From Ardenticatenales bacterium (lineage in GTDB: Bacteria; Chloroflexota; Anaerolineae; Promineifilales; UBA4811): DNA of 6,267 nucleotides. The stretch is from the NCBI GenBank assembly GCA_030667645.1, contig DAOUVM010000157.1, positions 1-6,267 on the forward strand. The letters run 5' to 3'. Below are positions 1 to 5,298 of this stretch, piece after piece. A program made the position numbers and the translations under genes. How positions within the stretch are numbered: the stretch's first letter is position 1; the number at the start of each line of letters is the position of its first letter. The notes under the pieces are model-generated. The model was not told where the DNA came from. It saw nothing but the letters and a program-made list of their open reading frames with translations, and did not search any database.

Positions 1-356
1 CCATCTGTCATGACGATAAACAACACAGCGTCCTTCTCGGGTTTTTTCTCCGTGCGTCTTACAGTAGTAGCAATCGCATCATACAGCGGTGTCAGATCAT
101 CCGGTCTATAGGTCTCTCCCGTCATCTCTGGTACAGTGCCAATCTTGACAGCATCATGAACTACTTGCAGCTTATTCGCGTTGAACTGCGTCAAGGTGAA
201 CCGGACATTCTTGTGCTCTTGAGCGAGCTCTTTCACGTACTCGTTGTACCCATCAATCGTTTCTTTCTTGCGTACTTGCATCGAGCCGGTCTCGTCCAGC
301 ACGAACGATACAAAAACCTTCTTGGCCGTTTCTGCCTCACTGTCCGATGCAACCAC
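1..356 (-). CDS. von Willebrand factor A domain protein, N-terminal part (runs off the window edge)
   Basis: No product is named for this gene; it is a stand-alone vWA-fold protein of 118 visible residues. Reading the minus strand from a GTG at 356 gives MVASDSEAETAKK, then a hydrophobic strand leading into DETGSMQ (residues 16-22). This is a metal-ion-dependent adhesion site (MIDAS) of the D-x-T/S-x-S type. The second MIDAS element is the Thr of DDLTPLYDAI, and the third is the Asp of VMTDG at the window edge. All three metal-coordinating elements are therefore present, which implies a working Mg-binding fold for protein or ligand contact. The GTG directly follows an in-frame TGA and has a modest TAAGG ribosome site 4 bases upstream, so the start is well bounded. 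There is no signal peptide, suggesting a cytoplasmic protein. Short vWA proteins with this DETGSM / DGYNEYV / TPLYDAI pattern occur in phages and as orphan genes (family knowledge from memory). Base composition is lower in GC than the upstream operon. The downstream part is not visible. Confidence 0.85.
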   Translation of the reverse strand, partial: MVASDSEAETAKKVFVSFVLDETGSMQVRKKETIDGYNEYVKELAQEHKNVRFTLTQFNANKLQVVHDAVKIGTVPEMTGETYRPDDLTPLYDAIATTVRRTEKKPEKDAVLFIVMTD

Positions 357-442
357 TCAACCTTAGTATCTTCCCAAACGCTCCAATCTCCGTGTGCGAC
401 GGCATATCCAGCAAGACTCTTCCCATCCCCAGTCACGCGACC

Positions 443-491
443 CTTGTTGGGCCTCCCCCACTGCGGTGGGTGGCGGGTTATGGGCAACAAG
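443..491. repeat. Inverted repeat CTTGTTG / CAACAAG enclosing a GC-rich hairpin
   Basis: CTTGTTG at 443-449 is perfectly complementary to CAACAAG at 485-491. Between them, CCCAC at 457-461 pairs with GTGGG at 466-470 around a TGCG tetraloop. Both stems can form at once, giving a two-tier stem with internal bulges. No T-run follows on either side, so this is not a clear intrinsic terminator. Confidence 0.5.
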
Positions 492-509
492 CCAGGAGGC
501 GAACCCACC
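465..509. repeat. Inverted repeat GGTGGGT / ACCCACC, alternative to the inner hairpin
   Basis: GGTGGGT at 465-471 is perfectly complementary to ACCCACC at 503-509, with 31 bases between the arms. The left arm uses the same bases as the GTGGG arm of the hairpin at 457-470 and the loop would enclose the CAACAAG arm, so this pairing excludes the other structure. Mutually exclusive pairings are seen in some regulatory RNAs, but chance pairing in GC-rich sequence is equally possible. Confidence 0.4.
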
Positions 510-557
510 AGCCGTTGCCTGTCAGCCCATTCACCCGTCACCCCATTCCGCGACACG

Positions 558-1682
558 TTAAAGTTGAGAATCCTGCCCAATGCGGGGTAGGCCGTACACC
601 GGCTTCCACCCATCGCTCAACGGTTCGCGCAGATACGGTTCCATCTCGGCCTCGCTGCGCAGGGTAACCTGGTCGACCGGGGGAACGGTCCCGGGCGGGA
701 AGGCTTCCAGGATCTGGTCGTTGAGCAAGGTAAGGTAGCGCAGGATGGCAGCCACGGGCCGCTTGGCCTTTCCGGCCGCACCATGGGTCGCCTTGCCCAC
801 CACCCCTTCGGGAGTGGCGGCAATCTCGATGGCAAAGTGACCCTCGCCTTCCGACCAGCGGCTGGGCCGGCTGAAGGGATCCACCGACGTGTCAAAATGG
901 CCCTCGGGCAGGTAGCTCTGGCCCTCGGTGTCCACCGCGTATGCCATGTCCACCATCTCGGGATGGAGCAGCAGGCCCAGAGAGGTTTCGGACTCGTCGG
1001 CGTGGACAAAGTTGGTATCCAGTTGGCCGCCCTTTTCCTTGGTGCGGAAGAACTCACGCACCGCCCGGTGCCAGTCAATCACGCGAAAGATGCCGGGCAG
1101 GTGATACCGCTTCATGAATTGCTGGATGGCCGATTCAAGCATCCAGAGGTGGCCGTGATTGTTGATGTAAACCTGCTTGCGAAAGCCATCGTTCCATAGG
1201 CCCAACATCACATCAATCAGCAGTTCGCGGGCTACGTTCTCGCGAATGGGGACAGTGCCCGGCATGCCCGTGTGATGGTAGGGGTGGGAACCATAGTTGA
1301 GCGGCGGCAGGGCGAGGTTGACCGGCGCGCCTCGCGCGGCGGTGTACCGGCGCAACCCTTCCACAATCTGGCTGACGTAGAGGGTATCCGAGGCGCTGGG
1401 AAGATGCGCACCGTGCAGCTCAGTGCAGCCAATGGGAACAAAGACGATATCGTTCTTGCGCCGATTCTCCTCTACCTGCCAGCGCACGGTGGTCTGGATA
1501 TAGGAACCGGCCTTTCCCCACTCTACCGGCGAGGGGATACCGTACTCGGCCAAGATGGCATCGATCTCAGCATCGCTGGAATCCCATATCTCTTTTTTGA
1601 CGCGGCCGACTGTGTTATCCTCAAAGAACAGGTCGGGCTGGTCGGTAGACAACAGTCCTGGTGGCAGTGGTTTGTTTGACAT
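558..1682 (-). CDS. iolN: Creatininase-family hydrolase, probable 3-dehydro-scyllo-inosose hydrolase
   Basis: This 374-residue protein belongs to the creatininase (creatinine amidohydrolase) fold of metal-dependent hydrolases. Visible family signatures are IGCTELHGAHLPSASD (84-99; E88, H90 and D99 are the likely metal ligands), NNHGHLWMLE (174-183, in place of the usual NGHGGN) and HADESETS (227-234, equivalent to the family's HAGExETS). An extended N-terminus of about 75 residues precedes the core. In Thermotoga maritima, IolN of this family hydrolyses the ring of 3-dehydro-scyllo-inosose (established knowledge). The combination of size, extended N-terminus, the NYGSHPYHHTGMPGT motif and the adjacent iolG makes that the best reading; a different amidohydrolase substrate remains possible. 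The ATG at 1682 is preferred over an in-frame upstream GTG/ATG-type start at 1712, because GGGAG lies 7 bases before it. It is the last gene of the inferred iol operon, 243 bases after iolG. The protein should be cytoplasmic; no signal peptide is seen. Confidence 0.85.
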   Translation of the reverse strand: MSNKPLPPGLLSTDQPDLFFEDNTVGRVKKEIWDSSDAEIDAILAEYGIPSPVEWGKAGSYIQTTVRWQVEENRRKNDIVFVPIGCTELHGAHLPSASDTLYVSQIVEGLRRYTAARGAPVNLALPPLNYGSHPYHHTGMPGTVPIRENVARELLIDVMLGLWNDGFRKQVYINNHGHLWMLESAIQQFMKRYHLPGIFRVIDWHRAVREFFRTKEKGGQLDTNFVHADESETSLGLLLHPEMVDMAYAVDTEGQSYLPEGHFDTSVDPFSRPSRWSEGEGHFAIEIAATPEGVVGKATHGAAGKAKRPVAAILRYLTLLNDQILEAFPPGTVPPVDQVTLRSEAEMEPYLREPLSDGWKPVYGLPRIGQDSQL

Positions 1683-1925
1683 TTCAGTTCTCCCAATTGT
1701 GCCTCTACGCATCCAGACCGCAACTCGGAATGGATGTAGATTGGCGCGGATTCCAATTCTTGGTTTTTTTCTCGGTTGGATCTGCGGCCGATGGCTTTGG
1801 TGGTCATCGCCGGTACAAGCGGATCATCCTGTCTTGGTGTCTCATCCCATATGCGCTTGACCTCGGGCTTTGCGTCGCACGACACGGCGAAGCCGCAATA
1901 CACAGCTCGCCACGCGCGACGAGTT
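1683..1925. other. Gap between iolG and iolN, possible second promoter or leader
   Basis: These 243 bases are much longer than the other junctions in the operon, which are overlapping or under 65 bases. Open frames cross it but none has family resemblance. It contains ATTGG (1740-1744) facing CCAAT (1753-1757) across 8 bases, GGAAT (1727-1731) facing ATTCC (1750-1754), and a second CCAATT copy at 1693-1698 next to the iolN ribosome site. These could be operator half-sites or chance. I found no convincing sigma-70 promoter on the minus strand. Confidence 0.35.
1690..1694 (-). promoter_or_regulatory. Ribosome binding site GGGAG that fixes the iolN start
   Basis: On the minus strand GGGAG sits 7 bases before the ATG at 1682. 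It lies inside the longer reading frame beginning at 1712 and makes the shorter start the better choice, removing ten residues. Confidence 0.65.
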
Positions 1926-2945
1926 TCAGATATCGACCTCGCTCAACTTGACCGGCCGGTTCTCCCGGTACGATTTTTTCGCCGCGTACCCCATTACCAC
2001 CGGAATGCGACCGTCGATGCCCGTTACCGACGGGGCCACGTCCTGCCGGATGCACTCGACAAACTCTTTCATTTCAGCGACATACGCCTCTGCGTACCGC
2101 TCCACAAAGAAGAACAGGGGGAGGGAACCATGCACTCCGGCCGCATCGCTGACGACGGCCGAATCGGGCGTTTTATTGGAGACCATCACCATTCCCTCGG
2201 AGCCAAAGACCTCCACCCGCTGATCGTAACCGTAGACTGCCCGGCGGCTGTTGTCAATGGTCCCGATGACGCCGTTCTGGTAGCGCAGGGTGATGATGGC
2301 AGTGTCAACATCGCCCGCCTGCCCAATGGCCGGGTCCACCATTACGCCTCCGGCCGCATAGATCTCATCCACCTCGCTGTCAATCAGGAAACGGGCCATG
2401 TCGAAATCGTGGATGGTCATGTCCAGAAAGATGCCGCCGGAGACCCTGATGTACTCGATGGGGGGCGGCTGGGGGTCACGGCTAGTGATTCGCAAGAGGT
2501 GAGGCTCCCCGATCTTTCCGCCGGCGACGACATCCCGCACCCGCCGAAAGTCAGAGTCGAAACGCCGGTTAAAGCCGATTTGCAGCTTGACCCCGGCCTG
2601 TTCCACGGCCGCCAGCGCGCGATCGATCTCGCCGAGGTCAAGAGCGATAGGCTTTTCACAAAAGATGTGCTTGCCGGCTGCGGCTGCCTCTATGATCATC
2701 TGGGCGTGGCTGTCGGTGCTGGAGCAGATGGCAACGGCATGAATGCTCTCATCCTCCATGATCCGCCGGTGGTCCTCATGGGCCGCCGGGACCTGAAGGT
2801 CGGCCGCCAGCTTGACGGCTGCTTCCTCAAAGATGTCTGACACGGCGGCCAGATTGGCAGCCGGGACGCGATAGGCCAGGTTTTCCGCGTGTACCCGGCC
2901 GATGCGGCCGGCGCCAATCACTCCAACGTTTATCTTGCGTTTCAT
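1926..2945 (-). CDS. iolG: Inositol 2-dehydrogenase, Gfo/Idh/MocA family
   Basis: This 339-residue NAD(P)-dependent oxidoreductase is of the length usual for IolG. The enzyme oxidises myo-inositol to 2-keto-myo-inositol (scyllo-inosose), the first step of inositol catabolism, in the cytoplasm. The N-terminal Rossmann fold opens with VGVIGAGRIGRVHAEN (7-22), carrying the GxGxxG nucleotide loop. The catalytic lysine lies in CEKP (K98), and the C-terminal substrate domain carries GGIFLDMTIHDFDMARF (170-186) with D175 and H179. The K/D/H spacing closely matches the catalytic triad of Bacillus subtilis IolG (K97, D172, H176). The GFNRRFD and EVFGSEGM motifs are also typical. I take the ATG at 2945 as start; a GTG two codons upstream (2951) is possible but its GAG ribosome site would be too close. 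The stop of the URO-D-like gene is 13 bases upstream, so the two are surely co-transcribed. The neighbouring iolN and CUT2 transporter support inositol over other sugars. A different polyol specificity within the family cannot be excluded. Confidence 0.88.
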   Translation of the reverse strand: MKRKINVGVIGAGRIGRVHAENLAYRVPAANLAAVSDIFEEAAVKLAADLQVPAAHEDHRRIMEDESIHAVAICSSTDSHAQMIIEAAAAGKHIFCEKPIALDLGEIDRALAAVEQAGVKLQIGFNRRFDSDFRRVRDVVAGGKIGEPHLLRITSRDPQPPPIEYIRVSGGIFLDMTIHDFDMARFLIDSEVDEIYAAGGVMVDPAIGQAGDVDTAIITLRYQNGVIGTIDNSRRAVYGYDQRVEVFGSEGMVMVSNKTPDSAVVSDAAGVHGSLPLFFFVERYAEAYVAEMKEFVECIRQDVAPSVTGIDGRIPVVMGYAAKKSYRENRPVKLSEVDI

Positions 2946-2958
2946 AATCACTCACTCG

Positions 2959-4116
2959 TCAGACGAAACTCTCATAGACACCATACTCATTCCATGCTTC
3001 CCACATTGCCACGATGTTTTCCGGGGGAACATCTGACTGAATATCGTGTACGGCGGCAAAAACAAAGCCTCCCCCAGGAACCAATGCCTGAATGTTTCGA
3101 CGGACACTCTCTTTCACTGCCTTGGGAGTGCCCGTATTCAAGATCCGCTGTGTGTCAACCCCTCCTCCCCAAAAGACCAGGTCCTGCCCATACTTCTGCT
3201 TGAGCTCTCCAAGATCCATTCCCTCGGCGCTAATCTGCACCGGGTTAAGAATATCGATTCCCGCCTCAATCAAATCAGGGATCAGTGGACGTACCGCTCC
3301 ACAAGAGTGGTAAAACAGTTTGACAGGGGCTTGCTCTTTGATAAAGGAGAAGAGACGTCGGTGGCGCGGCTTGATCAGACGGCGATAAGTAGTGGGGGCC
3401 ATGAGCAGCCTCTTCTGACCAGCCAGATCATCGGCCTCGACCACCACATCAACCAGATCGCCTACCTCATCAAGTGCCCGCTCCCAAAACGCGCATTTAT
3501 AGTCCACCAGCCGGTCCAGCATACAAGCCACATAATCCGGGTTGAGTGCAAGGTCAATGTAATACTGCTCATAACCACGCAACCAGGAATAGACTTCGGC
3601 GATACCGGCTGAAGGCCCAGCCAGGACGGCCGCCTTTCCACGCGCAACAGCCGCCTCCGCCTGCTCCCGCAAGGTGACAAAACGCTGGTCATCCAACGGG
3701 TCGGGAAAAGGATAGGTCCGGAACTCGTCCAGGGAACTCGCGGCTGCCAGCGGGTGATGGTACATGTCATAGTAAAACCCACCATCCTTTGGCTTGCGCC
3801 AGCCGATGCCCCATTCGTCAATGAAAGACTCGTACCCCCCTTTTTCACGAAAGCGATAGCGAAATAAAGACGACAGTCCCGGTAGGATCGGCCGAAAATC
3901 AGTCTGCAAGCACTCTGCAAGATCCTCATCGACTGCCACCAGTTGCTCCGCCACGTGCGTAATGCGGGGCTCGAGGGCAGGCATATCCAGAAATCGGCGC
4001 AAGTTTTGATAGGCAGTGATGTGAATGGTGCTCAGCCCTGTTCCTCCCAGGTCAAAAGGAACACGGTCCGGCTCCTGGTGATTCAGTGCCTTCAATGCCC
4101 TTTCTCGTGAATTCAT
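2959..4116 (-). CDS. Uroporphyrinogen-decarboxylase-like (URO-D/methyltransferase fold) protein
   Basis: This 385-residue protein has the URO-D superfamily fold shared by HemE and by cobamide-dependent methyltransferases such as MtaA, MtbA and CmuA. The N-terminus NSRERALKALNHQEPDRVPFD is typical of non-HemE members. The HemE motif with MRQAGR is absent, so heme synthesis is not its role. Family features are EADDLAGQ (227-234), FYHSCGAV (268-275, with H270 and C272 in the HxC zinc position), GGGVDTQ (317-323) and the C-terminal VHDIQSDVPPENI (356-368). In that last motif a histidine (H357) stands where MtaA-type enzymes have their third zinc ligand, a cysteine. Related proteins occur beside sugar transporters and Gfo/Idh oxidoreductases, but to my knowledge their substrates are unknown. 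Here the gene lies 63 bases after a universal stress protein gene and 13 bases before iolG, so a role in cyclitol metabolism is likely, possibly demethylation of methylated inositols (inference). The start is supported by GGGAG 8 bases upstream of the ATG. Confidence 0.85.
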   Translation of the reverse strand: MNSRERALKALNHQEPDRVPFDLGGTGLSTIHITAYQNLRRFLDMPALEPRITHVAEQLVAVDEDLAECLQTDFRPILPGLSSLFRYRFREKGGYESFIDEWGIGWRKPKDGGFYYDMYHHPLAAASSLDEFRTYPFPDPLDDQRFVTLREQAEAAVARGKAAVLAGPSAGIAEVYSWLRGYEQYYIDLALNPDYVACMLDRLVDYKCAFWERALDEVGDLVDVVVEADDLAGQKRLLMAPTTYRRLIKPRHRRLFSFIKEQAPVKLFYHSCGAVRPLIPDLIEAGIDILNPVQISAEGMDLGELKQKYGQDLVFWGGGVDTQRILNTGTPKAVKESVRRNIQALVPGGGFVFAAVHDIQSDVPPENIVAMWEAWNEYGVYESFV

Positions 4117-4165
4117 TCACGCTTCTCCCAGTCGACCAAAACGAAGAAATCGTTCATGCTCGTCC

Positions 4166-4185
4166 ACCTGAACCAGGCGTCAGGT
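4166..4185. repeat. Inverted repeat ACCTGA / TCAGGT at the end of the Usp gene
   Basis: ACCTGA (4166-4171) and TCAGGT (4180-4185) are perfectly complementary across 8 bases and overlap the Usp stop codon at 4180-4182. No T-run follows on the minus strand, so it is not an intrinsic terminator. It could slow or process the transcript between the Usp and URO-D genes, or be chance. Confidence 0.35.
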
Positions 4186-4620
4186 AACGATAAGACACGA
4201 GACCTCGGTCAAATTGAGAAGCTTCCTCGTCACACTACCTAACAGTGAACCACGAGGGCCCAGCCCGCGGTGTCCAAGCACAATCAGGTCAATCCCGTTC
4301 GTTTTGGCATACTCGGCAATCTCTGCAGCTGGAGCCCCAATAACGTATTCGCACTTTGGATCCGAGATCCCAGCCTCGTCGAACTTGGCCTTGGCGTTTT
4401 CCAATATGATCTCGGCCGAATTCTGCAAAATCTCCATCCGAGATTCATTCACCTCCCCGGCAGCGATCATCTCCAGGATCTCCTTGGGAAGGGATAGATT
4501 GCGAATTGCATGCAGCAGATAGACTGAACTCTCGTATCGTTTGGCCACATCAACTGCAGCCTCAACCGCGCGCTTGGCATGGCGCGAACCGTCCACCGGG
4601 ACGAGTATTCTATTGAACAT
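4180..4620 (-). CDS. Universal stress protein, UspA family
   Basis: This is a complete single-domain Usp of 146 residues, the usual length. It starts FNRILVPVDGS (2-12), the first strand and Asp of the nucleotide-binding site. It ends with the phosphate-binding loop LGHRGLGPRGSLLGSVTRKLL (115-135) and the final strand SCLIVT. This is the ATP-binding (MJ0577-like) type rather than the non-binding UspA type. The loop has 8 residues between the second and third glycines where the common pattern G-2x-G-9x-G-S/T has 9, a small deviation. Such proteins are cytoplasmic dimers that act in stress responses or gate transporters and enzymes (family knowledge). Its ATG lies within the last 11 bases of the upstream lipoprotein gene, so translation is probably coupled. 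Its position among transport and catabolic genes suggests it modulates the transporter or pathway, which is inference. Confidence 0.92.
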   Translation of the reverse strand: MFNRILVPVDGSRHAKRAVEAAVDVAKRYESSVYLLHAIRNLSLPKEILEMIAAGEVNESRMEILQNSAEIILENAKAKFDEAGISDPKCEYVIGAPAAEIAEYAKTNGIDLIVLGHRGLGPRGSLLGSVTRKLLNLTEVSCLIVT

Positions 4621-5266
4621 ACCTCTCTCCTTTCATGTCCTCTCCAGCCGCCCACTTTTCAATGATGCGTACACCTTCTAACGTTACCCGTGCACTGGTC
4701 GGCACCTGTCTCCGGCCCAGTACCAGTACGATCACTCCCTCTGCATATTGCTCAGACGGGATCTCGGCCCATTGGCTGGCCGGCATGTTCATTGGTGGAA
4801 CGTCCGGCCGCCATGGCGTCTCCAGCGGTAATCCCTGCGCCAAGAGGAACGCCGGTCTAAGCGCCAGATGCTCGCCGCACTGGAATTCGACGTGGTGGGC
4901 CCACTCGTGGATCAGCGCGCTTTGCAGCATCACCGCAGTGGCTGGAACTCGTACAGTTACGGCGGCGGTCTCCGGATCGTAGCTCGCTCTGCTGTCGAGG
5001 GTCTTTGTGACCCGCAACTCTACATCGCCAAAGCAAGCACTCCTTGGTTGGAATGCACCAAGAAACTGATCCCAGGTTTCCAGAGCCAGGGCCTGGAGAT
5101 CTTTGGCCACAGACTCGTCGACAATGAGTCGAGGCAAGTCCTTGGGCTGAGAGCAGTTCGCCAGCGCCAACACCACGACCACAGCAGCGGCAGCAGCCAC
5201 CAAATGGGCGCCGCCCACCTGCTCTGTCACGACGCAGGTGGGTCTGACATCTACTGATCTCGCCAA
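4610..5266 (-). CDS. Putative lipoprotein with an HExxH zinc-metallopeptidase motif
   Basis: I do not recognise a named family. From a TTG at 5266 the product has 218 residues. An alanine/valine-rich hydrophobic segment (about 22-36) ends in LANC (35-38), a plausible but atypical lipobox with Asn before the lipidated Cys, so the protein is probably anchored outside the cytoplasmic membrane. The mature part carries HEWAHH (120-125), a zinc-binding HExxH with E121 as catalytic base. WAEIPSEQYAEG follows about 50 residues later, with E172 or E176 as candidate third ligand. C78 and C130 could form a disulfide, fitting an exported protein. The start is uncertain. GGGGAG lies 9 bases before the TTG at 5266; a TTG at 5275 is too close to it, and GTGs at 5230 and 5218 lack a good ribosome site. 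The gene starts about 32 bases after the ABC ATPase stop and overlaps the Usp gene by 11 bases, so it belongs to the operon. It may process a secreted or surface protein; its substrate is unknown. Confidence 0.7.
   Translation of the reverse strand: MARSVDVRPTCVVTEQVGGAHLVAAAAAVVVVLALANCSQPKDLPRLIVDESVAKDLQALALETWDQFLGAFQPRSACFGDVELRVTKTLDSRASYDPETAAVTVRVPATAVMLQSALIHEWAHHVEFQCGEHLALRPAFLLAQGLPLETPWRPDVPPMNMPASQWAEIPSEQYAEGVIVLVLGRRQVPTSARVTLEGVRIIEKWAAGEDMKGERYVQ
4627..4633 (-). promoter_or_regulatory. Strong ribosome binding site AAAGGAG for the Usp gene
   Basis: AAAGGAG lies 6 bases before the ATG at 4620 and within the coding sequence of the upstream lipoprotein gene. This placement supports translational coupling of the two genes. 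Confidence 0.7.
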
Positions 5267-5298
5267 TCTGATCAACTCCCCGCTTCGCTGTCTGCCAA

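Larger units (their letters stand above)
357..557. other. Intergenic region with several inverted repeats, no supported gene
   Basis: These 201 bases separate the iolN stop codon from the vWA start. I see no convincing gene. An open minus-strand frame crosses it, but that frame overlaps both neighbours and its translation shows no recognisable family. The stretch holds nested and competing inverted repeats (listed separately) that could fold in RNA from either strand. None is followed by a T-run on the minus strand, so it is not a standard intrinsic terminator for the iol operon. A promoter for the vWA gene would have to lie here, but I could not identify convincing -35/-10 boxes. Confidence 0.5.

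Noticed and set aside
443..509. Possible tRNA, because of CCCATAACCC and GGTTCG-like strings on the minus strand
   Set aside because: The T-loop-like string comes before the anticodon-like string, the reverse of tRNA order, and no acceptor stem or cloverleaf can be drawn.
233..613. A 126-codon minus-strand open frame spanning the iolN-vWA gap
   Set aside because: It overlaps the end of iolN and the MIDAS-coding part of the vWA gene in another frame, has no clear ribosome site or family resemblance, and its last third is a shifted reading of the vWA gene. A short real gene ending near 350 cannot be fully excluded.
1753..1770. CCAA-TTC-TTGG followed by seven Ts, terminator-like for the plus strand
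   Set aside because: The stem is only 4 pairs with a 3-base loop, and no plus-strand gene precedes it. On the transcribed minus strand the run is poly-A.
1523..1903. A 126-codon minus-strand open frame across the iolG-iolN gap
   Set aside because: It runs into iolN in a different frame by more than 150 bases and shows no recognisable motif.
1776..2840. A 354-codon plus-strand open frame opposite iolG
   Set aside because: It lies almost entirely antisense to iolG, whose protein has a complete set of family motifs. The plus-strand translation has no recognisable domain, and long antisense frames are common in GC-rich genes.
2959..4116. Annotation as HemE uroporphyrinogen decarboxylase
   Set aside because: The HemE N-terminal MRQAGR motif is missing and the EPDRVP, HxC and PPENI features point to the methyltransferase-like branch of the superfamily.
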